A stretch of 64,000 nt of DNA from Chryseobacterium takakiae (GCF_900129385.1 NZ_FQVO01000016.1:1-64000); one strand, 5' to 3'; positions 33,061-43,421 are shown, counted from the first letter of the stretch. The notes: generated from the letters alone by a model not told the origin. Translations and numbers: made by a program.

Positions 33061-36000
33061 GTGTTAGATAACATTATAAAATTCAGTATCAAGAACAAGC
33101 TTGTCGTTGGTATAATGACCTTGTTGCTCATTATTTGGGGAGTGTGGAGCGCCACAAAATTACCCATTGATGCCGTACCCGATATTACTAATAATCAGGT
33201 ACAAATAATTACGGTTTGTCCCACATTGGCGGGGCAAGAAGTAGAACAATTAGTAACTTTTCCTATTGAACAAAGTATTGCCAATATTCCAGATTTAGAA
33301 GAAACACGGAGCATTTCGAGGTTTGGTTTGTCGGTAATTACGGTTGTATTTAAAGACAATGTAGATATTTATTTTGCCCGGCAATTAATCAATGAAAAAT
33401 TAAAAGAAGCCGAAGAGAAAATCCCGAAAGGAATTGGTACGCCGGAACTGGCTCCCGTAAGTACAGGTTTGGGCGAAGTGTATCAATACATCATCCATCC
33501 CAAAAAAGGAAGCGAGAAAAAATACGATGCCAAAGAATTGCGCACAATGCAGGATTGGATTGTAGCCCGACAATTGTACGGAACACCAGGAATTGCCGAA
33601 GTCAATAGCTTCGGTGGCAAGCTGAAACAATATGAAGTAGCCGTGAACCCGAACCGCCTTAGAGCAATGGGTGTAAGTGTTACTGATATTTTTACGGCAT
33701 TAGAAAAAAACAATCAAAATACAGGCGGTGCCTACATTGATAAAAAACCAAATGCTTATTTCATTCGTGGAATTGGCTTGGTTACTTCTTTAGATGATGT
33801 AAAAAATATCAGTGTAAAAAATGACGGTGGCAGTATTCCTATTTTTATTAAAGATGTAGCCGATGTAAGATTTGGAAGTGCGGTAAGATATGGCGCAATG
33901 ACTTATAACGGCGAAGTAGATGCAGTGGGCGGTGTGGTAATGATGCTGAAAGGCGAAAACAGTAACGAGGTTGTCAATCGTATCAAAGAAAAACTACCCG
34001 TTATTCAAAAATCTTTACCCGATGATATTATCATTGAACCTTATTTAGACCGCACCGATTTAGTAGGCAGAGCAATGAGTACCGTAGAAAAAAACCTGAT
34101 AGAGGGTGCATTGATTGTCATCTTTGTATTGGTTATTTTCTTGGGAAATTTCAGAGCGGGATTGATTGTCGCTTCCGCTATTCCTTTAGCGATGCTATTT
34201 GCTTTAGCCTTGATGAATGTCTTTGGCGTGAGTGCCAATTTAATGAGTTTGGGTGCGATAGATTTTGGTTTAATTGTAGATGGTGCGGTAATTATTGTAG
34301 AAGCCACTTTGCATCATTTGGGTTTAAGAAAATCTAAGCAAAAACTTACACAATTGGAAATGGATAACGAAGTTTTTACATCCGCTTCTAAAATCCGTAG
34401 CAGTGCAGCTTTTGGCGAAATCATTATCTTAATCGTTTACATTCCTATCTTGACGTTGGTAGGTGTTGAAGGAAAAATGTTCCGTCCTATGGCGCAAACA
34501 GTAGGTTTTGCAATATTTGGCGCATTGATTTTATCCCTTACTTATATTCCGATGATGTGTGCTTTGTTTTTATCTAAAAAGCCGATGCACAAAGAAACCA
34601 TTTCAGATAAAATGATGAATTGGTTGCAAAAAATGTATCAGCCTTTATTAGAAAAAGCCATCAAAATAAAATATTGGTTAGTGGGCATAACCGTTGCTGT
34701 ATTTGCTTTTACACTATTTCTATTTGGCAGAATGGGTGGCGAATTTATACCACAATTGCAGGAAGGCGATTTTGCCTTTCACTGCATTTTACCACAAGGA
34801 AGTTCATTAAGCCAAAGTATCGAAACATCAATGCAAGCTTCAAGAATTATTAAAGAATTTGATGAAGTAAAAATGGTGGTCGGTAAAACAGGAGCAGCAG
34901 AAGTACCCACCGACCCAATGCCACCCGAGGCAACCGATATGATGATTTTGCTGAAACCTCAAAGCGAATGGAAAAGTGGCAGAACTTACGATGAATTAGC
35001 AGATGCCATTAATGAAAAATTAGAAGCAATACCTGGAGTATTTTTTGAAAAAAACCAACCGATACAAATGCGTTTCAATGAATTGATGACAGGCATTCGA
35101 CAAGATGTGGCAGTAAAAATATTCGGAGAAAATTTAGATACATTGGCGTTGAATGCCGATAAAGTAAGCAAAGTTATTCAAACCGTAGAAGGTGCTACAG
35201 CTCCACAAGTAGAACGTGTAAGCGGATTACCACAAATTAATGTAGAATATGACCGTACTCGTTTAGCCAATTACGGCATTAATGTAGAAGACGTAAACAA
35301 CGTTGTAAGTACCGCCTTTGCAGGGAAAAGTGCAGGTGTGGTTTTCGAAAATGAAAGAAGATTTGATTTGGTGGTTCGGTTAGATAGTATTCACAGAAGC
35401 AGTATTGAAGATGTAAATAATTTAATGATACCAACTTCCACAGGCAATCAAATTCCGTTATCACAAGTTGCTACGATTGATTATAAATTAGGTCCGGCGC
35501 AAATAAGTCGTGAAGCAGGAAAAAGAAGAATTGTAATCGGGTTCAACGTTGCAGGCAGAGATGTGCAAAGTGTGGTTGAAGAAATTCAACAAAAATTAAA
35601 TGCACAGGTAAAATTACCACCAGGTTATTATTTCACTTACGGCGGTCAGTTTGAAAATCTGAAAGAAGCCAGCAATAGATTAATGATAGCCGTTCCTATT
35701 TCCTTGTTATTAATTTTTGTGTTGCTCTATTTCACGTTCCGTTCCTTTAAGCAAGCAGGTTTAATATTTACCGCAATTCCGATGAGCGCCATTGGTGGCG
35801 TATTGGCTTTAATGCTTCGTGGAATGCCTTTCAGCATCAGTGCAGGAATTGGTTTTATCGCCTTGTTTGGTGTAGCCGTTCTTAACGGAATTGTATTGAT
35901 AGGCACTTTCAACCAATTGGAAAAAGAAGGAATAAAAGATGTTTTCAAACGAGTAATCGAAGGAACAAAAATAAGACTTCGACCTGTATTGATGACGGCA

Positions 36001-37428
36001 ACCGTTGCGAGCTTAGGATTTTTACCGATGGCACTAAGTAGCAGTGCAGGTGCAGAAGTTCAAAAACCTTTAGCAACCGTAGTAATCGGTGGTTTGGTTA
36101 CGGCAACTTTCCTTACGCTGTTCGTTCTGCCTTTACTCTACATCATTTTCAATTCAAAAATTAATTTAAAAAGAAAACCCAAAGTGAAACCTATTGCAAC
36201 TATCATTGTATTGCTTCTGTCATTAACAGGCTTTACAGCAAATGCACAAACACAGCATTTATCAAGTGTTGATGATGCGATAAATATTGCGCTTCAAAAT
36301 AATCAAGCCATTAAAGCTTCAGATTTAGAAATTGATGCCAGCAAAGCGTTGAAAAAAACAGCCGGAGAATTACCTAAGTTGGATATTAATGCACAGTTGG
36401 GACAATACAACAGCACCAAATTCGACCAGTCTTTTCAGGTGTCACAAACCATTCCTTTTCCGTCATTATTCGGAGCAAAAAAGGAGTTGATTAATGCTGA
36501 AATTAAAGGTAAAGAATTGCAGAAGAACTTGAGTGTTTTAGAATTAAAAAACCAAGTACGTACTTATTATTATCAAATTTTGTACTTGCAACACAATCAA
36601 AAACAACTACAGGAATTAGACAGTTTGTACAACAATTTCATAGGCATTGCAAAGCTTCGTTACAAAACGGGCGATACCAAAAAAGTGGACATCAGTACGG
36701 CAGAAGCCAAGAAAGGCGAAATCAATTTGTTATTAAAACAAAATGAAGTTTTCTTAAATAATGCCGTTGCCAATCTGAAAACATTGATGAATACGAAAGA
36801 AGATTTTACCATATCAGGAAATGGAAATTTTCAGCCTTTACAAATTTCAAATTTGTTGGATAATGATGCAGTAGCCAATCATCCTGCTATTCAATCTTTG
36901 TATGAGGAAGCAGTTATTGCGGAAAAAACCAAAAAAGTAGAACGGGCACAAGGTTTACCCGATTTTACGATTGGGTATGTCAATCAGTCTTTAATTGGTT
37001 TTCAAAATGTGAATGGAGCTGAGAAGTTTTTCAATGGCGGAAACCGGTTTAATTCTGTAAACATCGGCATTGCAATTCCCATTACTTACGGTGCTACCAA
37101 AGCCAGAATAAAATCTTTGGATTATAGAAAGCAAGCAGCCGAAGCCAATGCACAACAGCAACAGAGAACGTTGGCAACGCAAATGCAAAATGCTTTGTTG
37201 CAATACCAGCAGGATATGAAGCAGTTCAATTATTTTCAGCAAGAAGCTTTGCCTAATGCTAAAGAAATTGTTTCAGCAGCACAATTAGGTTACAAAACAG
37301 GCGACATCGGTTATGTAGAATATCTTTTTGCCTTGCAAACCGCAACCGATATTCAGTTGAATTACCTCAAAAGTATTCAGCAGGTCAACCAATCTGTAAT
37401 CAATATTTATTCATTCATCAATCAATAA
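33061..37428 (+). CDS. czcA: CzcA/CusA RND metal efflux pump fused to TolC-like domain
   Basis: GTG start; 1455 aa. Residues 1-1035 are a heavy-metal RND transporter. The proton-relay DFGLIVDGAVIIVE lies in TM4 (about 401-414), and the NELMTGIRQDVAV segment (about 678-690) is closer to zinc/cobalt CzcA than to CusA. Residues about 1045-1065 (IATIIVLLLSLTGFTANAQ) look like a signal peptide. Residues 1066-1455 are an outer-membrane factor (TolC/CusC-like; LDINAQLGQYNSTKFDQSF, IAIPITYGATKARI). Such fusions are known in Bacteroidetes. Internal signal-peptidase cleavage would release the outer-membrane part. The preceding 252 bp (32809-33060) show no gene or clear signal. Confidence 0.93.
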   Translation: MLDNIIKFSIKNKLVVGIMTLLLIIWGVWSATKLPIDAVPDITNNQVQIITVCPTLAGQEVEQLVTFPIEQSIANIPDLEETRSISRFGLSVITVVFKDNVDIYFARQLINEKLKEAEEKIPKGIGTPELAPVSTGLGEVYQYIIHPKKGSEKKYDAKELRTMQDWIVARQLYGTPGIAEVNSFGGKLKQYEVAVNPNRLRAMGVSVTDIFTALEKNNQNTGGAYIDKKPNAYFIRGIGLVTSLDDVKNISVKNDGGSIPIFIKDVADVRFGSAVRYGAMTYNGEVDAVGGVVMMLKGENSNEVVNRIKEKLPVIQKSLPDDIIIEPYLDRTDLVGRAMSTVEKNLIEGALIVIFVLVIFLGNFRAGLIVASAIPLAMLFALALMNVFGVSANLMSLGAIDFGLIVDGAVIIVEATLHHLGLRKSKQKLTQLEMDNEVFTSASKIRSSAAFGEIIILIVYIPILTLVGVEGKMFRPMAQTVGFAIFGALILSLTYIPMMCALFLSKKPMHKETISDKMMNWLQKMYQPLLEKAIKIKYWLVGITVAVFAFTLFLFGRMGGEFIPQLQEGDFAFHCILPQGSSLSQSIETSMQASRIIKEFDEVKMVVGKTGAAEVPTDPMPPEATDMMILLKPQSEWKSGRTYDELADAINEKLEAIPGVFFEKNQPIQMRFNELMTGIRQDVAVKIFGENLDTLALNADKVSKVIQTVEGATAPQVERVSGLPQINVEYDRTRLANYGINVEDVNNVVSTAFAGKSAGVVFENERRFDLVVRLDSIHRSSIEDVNNLMIPTSTGNQIPLSQVATIDYKLGPAQISREAGKRRIVIGFNVAGRDVQSVVEEIQQKLNAQVKLPPGYYFTYGGQFENLKEASNRLMIAVPISLLLIFVLLYFTFRSFKQAGLIFTAIPMSAIGGVLALMLRGMPFSISAGIGFIALFGVAVLNGIVLIGTFNQLEKEGIKDVFKRVIEGTKIRLRPVLMTATVASLGFLPMALSSSAGAEVQKPLATVVIGGLVTATFLTLFVLPLLYIIFNSKINLKRKPKVKPIATIIVLLLSLTGFTANAQTQHLSSVDDAINIALQNNQAIKASDLEIDASKALKKTAGELPKLDINAQLGQYNSTKFDQSFQVSQTIPFPSLFGAKKELINAEIKGKELQKNLSVLELKNQVRTYYYQILYLQHNQKQLQELDSLYNNFIGIAKLRYKTGDTKKVDISTAEAKKGEINLLLKQNEVFLNNAVANLKTLMNTKEDFTISGNGNFQPLQISNLLDNDAVANHPAIQSLYEEAVIAEKTKKVERAQGLPDFTIGYVNQSLIGFQNVNGAEKFFNGGNRFNSVNIGIAIPITYGATKARIKSLDYRKQAAEANAQQQQRTLATQMQNALLQYQQDMKQFNYFQQEALPNAKEIVSAAQLGYKTGDIGYVEYLFALQTATDIQLNYLKSIQQVNQSVINIYSFINQ

Positions 37429-37434
37429 GTACAA

Positions 37435-38727
37435 ATGAAATTCAATATAAAAAAAATCACGTTGATGACAGCCATAGCTGTTTTACTATTTGCTTTTTCT
37501 GCCTGTAAAAATGATAAGAAAGCAGAAGATAAATCTGCCGAAACCAAAACTGCAGGAAAAGAAGAAGCACCACACGAGGAAGAAACGCCAACCATTGCCA
37601 CACTTACCGAAGAACAAATAAAAACGGTAGGCATACAATTAGGCACCATTGAACACAAGGAATTAACAGCAACCATCAAAGCAAACGGAAATCTGAAAGT
37701 TCCCAATAACAATAAAGCCAACGCCACTTCTTTGTATGGCGGTGTGATAAGAACACTGAAAGTTCAAATTGGAGATTATGTAAGAAAAGGTCAGGTTATT
37801 GCAACCATTGCCAATCCGCAGTTCATCCAATTGCAGGAAGAATATTTGAGTACAGCAAGCAGAATTACGTTTGCAGAACAGGAATTAGCAAGGCAAAAAG
37901 AACTGAATGAAGGCAATGCAGGTGCAAAGAAAAATCTGCAAAGTGCTACTGCCGAATTAAGCAGTTTAAGAACCCGCAGAGCTTCCTTGCAACAGCAGAT
38001 ACAATTAATGGGCATCAATCCAGGTTCGGTATCAAACGGAAATTTAAAATCCGCATTGGTCGTAACCAGTCCGCTGAATGGTACGGTTAGCAACGTTTTT
38101 GCCAAAATTGGAAGTTATGTAGATGTTTCTTCGCCGGTTATCGAAATTGTAGATAACAGTTCATTGCATTTAGATTTACAGGTGTTTGAAAAAGATTTAC
38201 CACAGGTAAAAGTTGGACAAACTATTCATTTTACTTTAACCAATAATCCTACTGCTGAGTATGATGCTACAGTTTTCAGCATTGGTTCATCCTTTGAAAA
38301 CGAGAGCAAAACCATCGCCGTTCATTGTCGTGTAAATGGTAATAAAAGTGGTTTAATTGATGGAATGAATATCACAGGAATTGTAAGCCTTAATAATGTA
38401 ACAACGCCTGCTGTACCAACTGATGCGATTGTAAATGCCGATGGCAAATACTACATTTTTGTACAAACCAATAAAGAAGCAGAAGCCCATCACGAAGAAG
38501 GCGAAAAAGAAGGCGACCACAAAGAGGGCGAAGAAAAAGACCATAAAGAAGATAAAACTGCTAAGAATTTTGAAAAGGTAGAAGTGCTGAAAGGCGTATC
38601 TGATATGGGTTATACACAAATTACTGCATTAAAGGAAATTCCACAGGGTGCAAAAATCGTAACTAAGAATGCTTTTTTCGTTATGGCTAAAATCGTTAAT
38701 GCAGGAGAAGGAGAACACGGACACTAA
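37435..38727 (+). CDS. czcB: CzcB/CusB-type RND periplasmic adaptor (lipoprotein)
   Basis: The 430-aa protein has a lipobox (LFAFSACKND, Cys about 23). The membrane-fusion layout includes a barrel-sandwich half GGVIRTLKVQIGDYVRKGQVIATIANPQ (about 102-129), a coiled-coil hairpin (about 135-185) and the second half VVTSPLNGTVSNVFAKIGSYV. The His/Glu/Lys-rich insertion EAEAHHEEGEKEGDHKEGEE (about 347-366) may bind metal. It starts 6 bp after the pump gene and would bridge the RND pump and the TolC-like part. Confidence 0.92.
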   Translation: MKFNIKKITLMTAIAVLLFAFSACKNDKKAEDKSAETKTAGKEEAPHEEETPTIATLTEEQIKTVGIQLGTIEHKELTATIKANGNLKVPNNNKANATSLYGGVIRTLKVQIGDYVRKGQVIATIANPQFIQLQEEYLSTASRITFAEQELARQKELNEGNAGAKKNLQSATAELSSLRTRRASLQQQIQLMGINPGSVSNGNLKSALVVTSPLNGTVSNVFAKIGSYVDVSSPVIEIVDNSSLHLDLQVFEKDLPQVKVGQTIHFTLTNNPTAEYDATVFSIGSSFENESKTIAVHCRVNGNKSGLIDGMNITGIVSLNNVTTPAVPTDAIVNADGKYYIFVQTNKEAEAHHEEGEKEGDHKEGEEKDHKEDKTAKNFEKVEVLKGVSDMGYTQITALKEIPQGAKIVTKNAFFVMAKIVNAGEGEHGH

Positions 38728-38741
38728 AAATTGTATAAATT

Positions 38742-39341
38742 ATGAATGATTTTCTAAGATATTACCTGCCCATTTTCTATGCTCTTGTATTGCTTTTTGC
38801 ATTTGTAATACCCTCATACCGTACATACAAAAGCACGGGTATTAACCCAATTACTTTTGGAAAAGAACCCAATGCACATAACTATATTAGCAATGTGATG
38901 AAAGTATTGTTAGCCGCATTGTTTGTTGTAATACTAATGTACAGCTTTGGGAATATTTATCAATTTACTATCCCTATACCTTATTTACAAAATCTAAATA
39001 TTCATTTTGTCGGACTAATTCTAATCCACATTTCTTTAATATGGATAATCATTGCGCAAGTGCAAATGAGCAATAGTTGGCGCATTGGTATTGATGAGCA
39101 AAACAAAACGGATTTAGTAACCAAAGGGCTGTTTTCTATTAGCAGAAATCCTATTTTTTTGGGAATGATTATTTGTGTGGCAGGATTATTTCTTGTCATT
39201 CCCAATGCCGTTTCCTTTTGCATTTTGCTTACTACCTATATTGTTATACACATACAAATAAGGTTAGAAGAAGAATTTCTGAAAAAGCAACACGGTGAGC
39301 AATACAAATCCTATCAATCTAAAACAAGAAGATTATTATGA
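38742..39341 (+). CDS. Isoprenylcysteine methyltransferase-family (PEMT/ICMT-like) membrane protein
   Basis: The 199-aa integral protein has about five membrane helices. The family C-terminal motif runs LVTKGLFSISRNPIFLGMII (about 126-145), then RLEEEFLKKQHGEQYKSYQ (about 173-191), which forms the AdoMet-binding part of ICMT-like methyltransferases. These genes often sit beside czc/cad genes, but their substrate there is unknown. It overlaps the following ATPase gene by 4 bp. Confidence 0.8.
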   Translation: MNDFLRYYLPIFYALVLLFAFVIPSYRTYKSTGINPITFGKEPNAHNYISNVMKVLLAALFVVILMYSFGNIYQFTIPIPYLQNLNIHFVGLILIHISLIWIIIAQVQMSNSWRIGIDEQNKTDLVTKGLFSISRNPIFLGMIICVAGLFLVIPNAVSFCILLTTYIVIHIQIRLEEEFLKKQHGEQYKSYQSKTRRLL

Positions 39342-41470
39342 GTACAGAACATAAACATATCTACGATGCCCACGGCAAGCAAATTTGCTGTTCGCCGCAG
39401 GAAGCAAAAATAAATGAAAAAGCCGATGAAAAATTGGTGCAGCAGGAAGGTGCCAAAGCCTTACCCGTTATTGAAGAAAAAACAAGAGAGCGCCACTTCA
39501 AAGGCGATGGTCATTTTCACGGTACAAGGTTCAAAGAAGAATTAGACCACGACCACAGCAACGAACATTCAGACGATGATGGACACGACCATAGCCACGA
39601 TGAAAATAAGTCCACCCTTCAAATGTTCTTGCCTGCAATCATTTCATTCGTGCTATTGATGATTGCTATTGCTTTTGATAATTGGCTACCGCAATCCTGG
39701 TTTACAGGTTGGGTAAGAATTATTTGGTATGCAATAGCCTATTTACCTGTTGGATTTCCTGTAATTAAAGAAGCATTTGAGAGCATCCGCAAAAGCGATG
39801 TATTTTCAGAGTTTTTATTGATGAGCATTGCCACTATCGGAGCTTTCGCCATTGGCGAATATCCCGAAGGTGTTGCCGTTATGCTGTTTTACGCCGTTGG
39901 CGAAGTGTTCCAAACATTAGCCGTAACAAGAGCCAAAGCCAACATTAAAACCCTGCTCGACCAAAGACCCGATGAAGTAACGATTTTAGAAAATAACCAA
40001 CCTAAAACTGTAAAAGCAGCAACTGTAAGCATCGGCAATATCATTCAATTAAAACCCGGAGAGAAATTAGGATTAGATGGCGAATTATTATCCGAAACGG
40101 CAGCATTCAACACCGCAGCATTAACTGGCGAAAGCAAACCCGACACCAAAACCAAAGGCGAAACTGTTTTAGCAGGAATGATAAATTTAAACACAGTTGC
40201 ACAGGTAAAAGTAACCACGGCATATACCGATAGCAAGCTTTCAAAGATTTTGGAATTGGTTCAGAATGCTACTGCACAAAAAGCACCAACAGAGTTATTC
40301 ATCAGAAAATTCGCAAAAATCTATACACCAATTGTTGTGTTATTAGCAGTGCTTATTACTGTTGTTCCTTACTTTTTTGTTGATAATTATTTGTTCAGTC
40401 AATGGTTATACAGAGCATTAGTGTTTTTGGTTATTTCTTGTCCGTGTGCTTTGGTTATCAGTATTCCTTTAGGGTATTTTGGTGGAATTGGTGCCGCTTC
40501 AAAAAATGGGATTTTATTCAAAGGAAGTAACTTTTTAGATGTGATTGCAGGTATTCAGAATGTTGTGATGGATAAAACCGGAACAATGACCGAAGGCGTT
40601 TTCAAAGTACAGGAAGTTAATTTGAAACCTGAATTAAATAAAGACGAAATTCTGAAATTGGTAAATGCCTTAGAAAGTCAAAGTACACATCCTGTTGCCA
40701 CAGCCATTCATCAATATGTAGGAGAAATTGACAATTCCCTAAAATTAGAAAACACAGAAGAAATAGCAGGTCACGGTTTAAAAGCCAACGTAAACGGAAA
40801 AGAATTATTGGTAGGTAATTTCAAATTGATGGACAAGTTCAATATCAGTTATGATTTAGACCCAAGTACGATTGTTTACACTTTAATCGCCATTGCTTAC
40901 GATGGAAAATTTGCAGGCTACATTACCATTGCCGACAGTATTAAAGAAGATGCACAGATTACAATTGACAAACTAAAAGAATTAGGCGTAAAAACTACAA
41001 TGTTGAGCGGAGATAAAAGCACCGTGGTAAAATTTGTTGCCGATAAATTAGGAATTAATAATGCCTTTGGCGATTTATTGCCGGAAGACAAAGTAAATAA
41101 AGTAAAAGAAATCAAAGCCAAAAACGAAACCGTAGCATTTGTTGGCGATGGCGTGAATGATGCGCCTGTAGTAGCTTTGAGCGATGTAGGAATTGCAATG
41201 GGTGGTTTAGGAAGCGATGCCACTATTGAAACTGCAGATGTTGTAATTCAGGATGATAAACCAAGTAAAATCCCAATGGCAATCAATATCGGAAAGCAAA
41301 CCAAGAAAATAGTTTGGCAGAATATCATTTTAGCATTTGGTGTAAAAGCTGTCGTTCTCGTTTTAGGAGCAGGTGGTTTAGCCACAATGTGGGAAGCTGT
41401 TTTTGCAGATGTAGGTGTAGCATTATTGGCAATTTTGAATGCTGTAAGAATACAGAGGATGAAATTTTAG
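39338..41470 (+). CDS. cadA: Zn/Cd/Pb-type P1B-2 ATPase (CadA/ZntA)
   Basis: The 710-aa pump has a His/Asp-rich N-terminus (HDHSNEHSDDDGHDHSHDE, about 69-88) instead of an HMA domain. Metal selectivity is indicated by SCPCALVIS in TM6 (about 367-375), a Lys in TM7 (AFGVKAVVLVLG) and an Asp in TM8 (FADVGVALLAILNAVR), the P1B-2 set. Catalytic motifs are TGES, DKTGTMTEG (about 412-420), the STHP motif and GDGVNDAP. It completes the zinc/cadmium efflux module with czcA and czcB. Confidence 0.93.
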   Translation: MSTEHKHIYDAHGKQICCSPQEAKINEKADEKLVQQEGAKALPVIEEKTRERHFKGDGHFHGTRFKEELDHDHSNEHSDDDGHDHSHDENKSTLQMFLPAIISFVLLMIAIAFDNWLPQSWFTGWVRIIWYAIAYLPVGFPVIKEAFESIRKSDVFSEFLLMSIATIGAFAIGEYPEGVAVMLFYAVGEVFQTLAVTRAKANIKTLLDQRPDEVTILENNQPKTVKAATVSIGNIIQLKPGEKLGLDGELLSETAAFNTAALTGESKPDTKTKGETVLAGMINLNTVAQVKVTTAYTDSKLSKILELVQNATAQKAPTELFIRKFAKIYTPIVVLLAVLITVVPYFFVDNYLFSQWLYRALVFLVISCPCALVISIPLGYFGGIGAASKNGILFKGSNFLDVIAGIQNVVMDKTGTMTEGVFKVQEVNLKPELNKDEILKLVNALESQSTHPVATAIHQYVGEIDNSLKLENTEEIAGHGLKANVNGKELLVGNFKLMDKFNISYDLDPSTIVYTLIAIAYDGKFAGYITIADSIKEDAQITIDKLKELGVKTTMLSGDKSTVVKFVADKLGINNAFGDLLPEDKVNKVKEIKAKNETVAFVGDGVNDAPVVALSDVGIAMGGLGSDATIETADVVIQDDKPSKIPMAINIGKQTKKIVWQNIILAFGVKAVVLVLGAGGLATMWEAVFADVGVALLAILNAVRIQRMKF

Positions 41471-41505
41471 AATTAAGCTTATTCTAATAATGAATAAAAC
41501 TAACA

Positions 41506-41703
41506 ATGCATAGGAAAGGCAAAAGTTATCAAAAAGTACCTCCGTACAAAAGATACAAAGCTTCTAAACCCTCAAATGGTAATTTGTTGAAGTCGAAAAA
41601 ACCTTCGCTCTTTATGATACTTTTTGGGATATTTTTAGCTGTGTGCCTTATTGCTTTGATATACATAAAAATTAGACACTATTATATCTATCACTATCAC
41701 TAA
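41506..41703 (+). CDS. Small basic single-TM protein (65 aa)
   Basis: A strongly basic N-terminal half (KGKSYQKVPPYKRYKASK) is followed by one membrane helix (LFMILFGIFLAVCLIALIYI, about 36-55) and a His/Tyr-rich tail (IRHYYIYHYH). It lies 35 bp after cadA. No family is recognised; the tail could bind metal, but that is speculative. Confidence 0.5.
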   Translation: MHRKGKSYQKVPPYKRYKASKPSNGNLLKSKKPSLFMILFGIFLAVCLIALIYIKIRHYYIYHYH

Positions 41704-41746
41704 AAGTGGAATTATAAGTTATCAAGCAAAAACCAAAGTTTCAAAA

Positions 41747-41815
41747 GAGAAGCCTGAAAATGTAAATTCTTTTCAAATATTACAGTATTTAGGCTTCTCA
41801 ATTATTTTTTTTAAT
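41747..41815 (+). terminator. Hairpin with T-run before rteC copy 1
   Basis: GAGAAGCCT (41747-41755) pairs perfectly with AGGCTTCTC (41791-41799), followed by a T-rich tract. It could end the metal operon or act as an attenuator in the rteC leader (start 41832). Confidence 0.6.
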
Positions 41816-41831
41816 AGATTTAAGATAAGGA

Positions 41832-42656
41832 ATGGACAAATTCTACAAAGAAACACTCTCTAAACTGGAATTAGAAATTAGCGAATTGGAGGTTGAAGTC
41901 GATTGCTCCTTACAACGTATTGAAGCTGCCATACACCTTATTCTCGAATGCCTTTCGGAATTAAAGGAATACGTTTTGAAAAAAGGATTTAAGAATACTA
42001 ATGAAGAAATCCGCTTTTTCAAATATCAGAAACCTGTTATTGTTTCAAAGCTCATCTACTACAACGCCATTTATAAAATAGAAACGAGAAGACCGTATGG
42101 GAATAAGCGCATCAGGAAATATTTTATCAAAGAACTGAAAAAGCTAAAAAGGTTCTTTGATAACAACCTTGATTTTTATAAGTATTACCGAAGCACTAAT
42201 TCTTTTGTGGATGAAAAAATATTTGTACGGGGAAAACACGATATAAGGCTATGGTTAGATACCTTTTATTTTGAGGCAGACCATACTTTTTCTACTTCGC
42301 ACGATTATAAGGTTGCCAAGATAATTGCCAATGATCTGATACAGGTTTATTTGGAAGACAAGTTGAATAACCTTAATCTAAAAAAGACTTCAGAAAATTC
42401 GTTGAAATGGACGGCAAGCAAAACAGCACTGACGGAACTTATTTATGCACTATATTCCCAAAGTGTATTTAACAATGGGAATACAGACATAAAATTGATT
42501 GCTAAAGCATTTGAAGATGCCTTTAATATTGAATTAGGTGATTTCTATCACACGTTTATGGAACTGAAAGCCCGCAAAATAAACCGAACGAAATTCCTTG
42601 ACAATCTATGTGAAGCACTGATAAAGAAAATGGACGAACAAGATGAAAAACAGTAA
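41832..42656 (+). CDS. rteC: RteC-family regulator, copy 1
   Basis: The 274-aa helical protein belongs to the RteC family, which in CTnDOT activates excision genes in response to the RteA/RteB system. Conserved segments include FFKYQKPVIVSKLIYYNAIYKIETRRPYGNKR (about 58-89), the HDIRLWLDTFYFE region (about 136-148) and LKWTASKTALTELIYALY. A second copy is at 55425-56255. From residue 58 on the two differ by only scattered substitutions, while the first 57 residues are much more divergent. No rteA or rteB is in the window. Confidence 0.92.
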   Translation: MDKFYKETLSKLELEISELEVEVDCSLQRIEAAIHLILECLSELKEYVLKKGFKNTNEEIRFFKYQKPVIVSKLIYYNAIYKIETRRPYGNKRIRKYFIKELKKLKRFFDNNLDFYKYYRSTNSFVDEKIFVRGKHDIRLWLDTFYFEADHTFSTSHDYKVAKIIANDLIQVYLEDKLNNLNLKKTSENSLKWTASKTALTELIYALYSQSVFNNGNTDIKLIAKAFEDAFNIELGDFYHTFMELKARKINRTKFLDNLCEALIKKMDEQDEKQ

Positions 42657-42769
42657 GTATATATGTACACAGGCTTTATTCCTCTTGGCAAGAAGTCAGA
42701 GTAATTAAACTTAAATCGTAAATTTGTTTATTGCTTTTATATTAAATACAATGCAGGCAGTGAATAAAT

Positions 42770-43333
42770 ATGAACACACTCTTTATAAAAAATATGGTTT
42801 GCAACCGCTGCATTATGGTGGTACAAAACGAATTGGAAAAACTGGGATTAGATGCTAAAAATATAAAACTGGGCGAAGTTATTCTTTCCAAAGAAATAAC
42901 ATCTCTGGAAAAAGAGAATTTGTCCAAAACTTTAGAGCCATTAGGATTTGAAGTAATTGACGATAAAAAAGGCAGGATAATAGAAAAGATAAAGAACATT
43001 ATCATTGACCTGGTACACCATCAGGATAGTGATGTAAAAACCAACCTTTCCGATGTATTGAGTGACAAATTGCATCACGATTACAATTACCTGTCCAATC
43101 TGTTTTCAGAGGTAGAGGGTACAACCATTGAAAAATACTTTATCGCCCAAAAGGTGGAGAAAGTCAAAGAATTGTTGGTGTATGATGAGTTGTCATTAAG
43201 TGAGATTGCGAACCGCCTAAATTATTCGAGCGTGGCATATTTGAGTAACCAGTTTAAAAAAGTTACCGGGCTAACACCAAGCCATTTCAAACAGATTAAA
43301 GAGGATAAAAGAAAACCGTTGGATAAAGTGTAA
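42770..43333 (+). CDS. HMA-AraC fusion regulator (copper-module sensor)
   Basis: The 187-aa protein joins an HMA-like N-terminal domain (MNTLFIKNMVCNRCIMVVQNELEKLGLD, CxxC at 11-14) to a C-terminal AraC-type DNA-binding domain. That domain is carried by DYNYLSNLFSEVEGTTIEKYFIAQKVEKVKELL and IANRLNYSSVAYLSNQFKKVTGLTPSHFK (about 105-177). It lies directly upstream of copA. The N-terminal domain probably senses copper directly. Candidate sites are the related 40-bp repeats before copA and the chaperone gene. Confidence 0.85.
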   Translation: MNTLFIKNMVCNRCIMVVQNELEKLGLDAKNIKLGEVILSKEITSLEKENLSKTLEPLGFEVIDDKKGRIIEKIKNIIIDLVHHQDSDVKTNLSDVLSDKLHHDYNYLSNLFSEVEGTTIEKYFIAQKVEKVKELLVYDELSLSEIANRLNYSSVAYLSNQFKKVTGLTPSHFKQIKEDKRKPLDKV

Positions 43334-43372
43334 GTAAATCTTACAAATCAAATCCAAAATTTCACAACAGTA
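43333..43372 (+). repeat. 40-bp repeat upstream of copA (operator candidate)
   Basis: This stretch (AGTAAATCTTACAAATCAAA at its left end, CACAACAGTA at its right end) recurs with a few changes at 45837-45876, before the chaperone gene. Both copies follow a stop codon and precede a metal-handling gene. Confidence 0.5.
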
Positions 43373-43421
43373 CCCATAAATATAATAGCCAATTTTGTAT
43401 TGTAAATTAAAGCAGGCAAAT

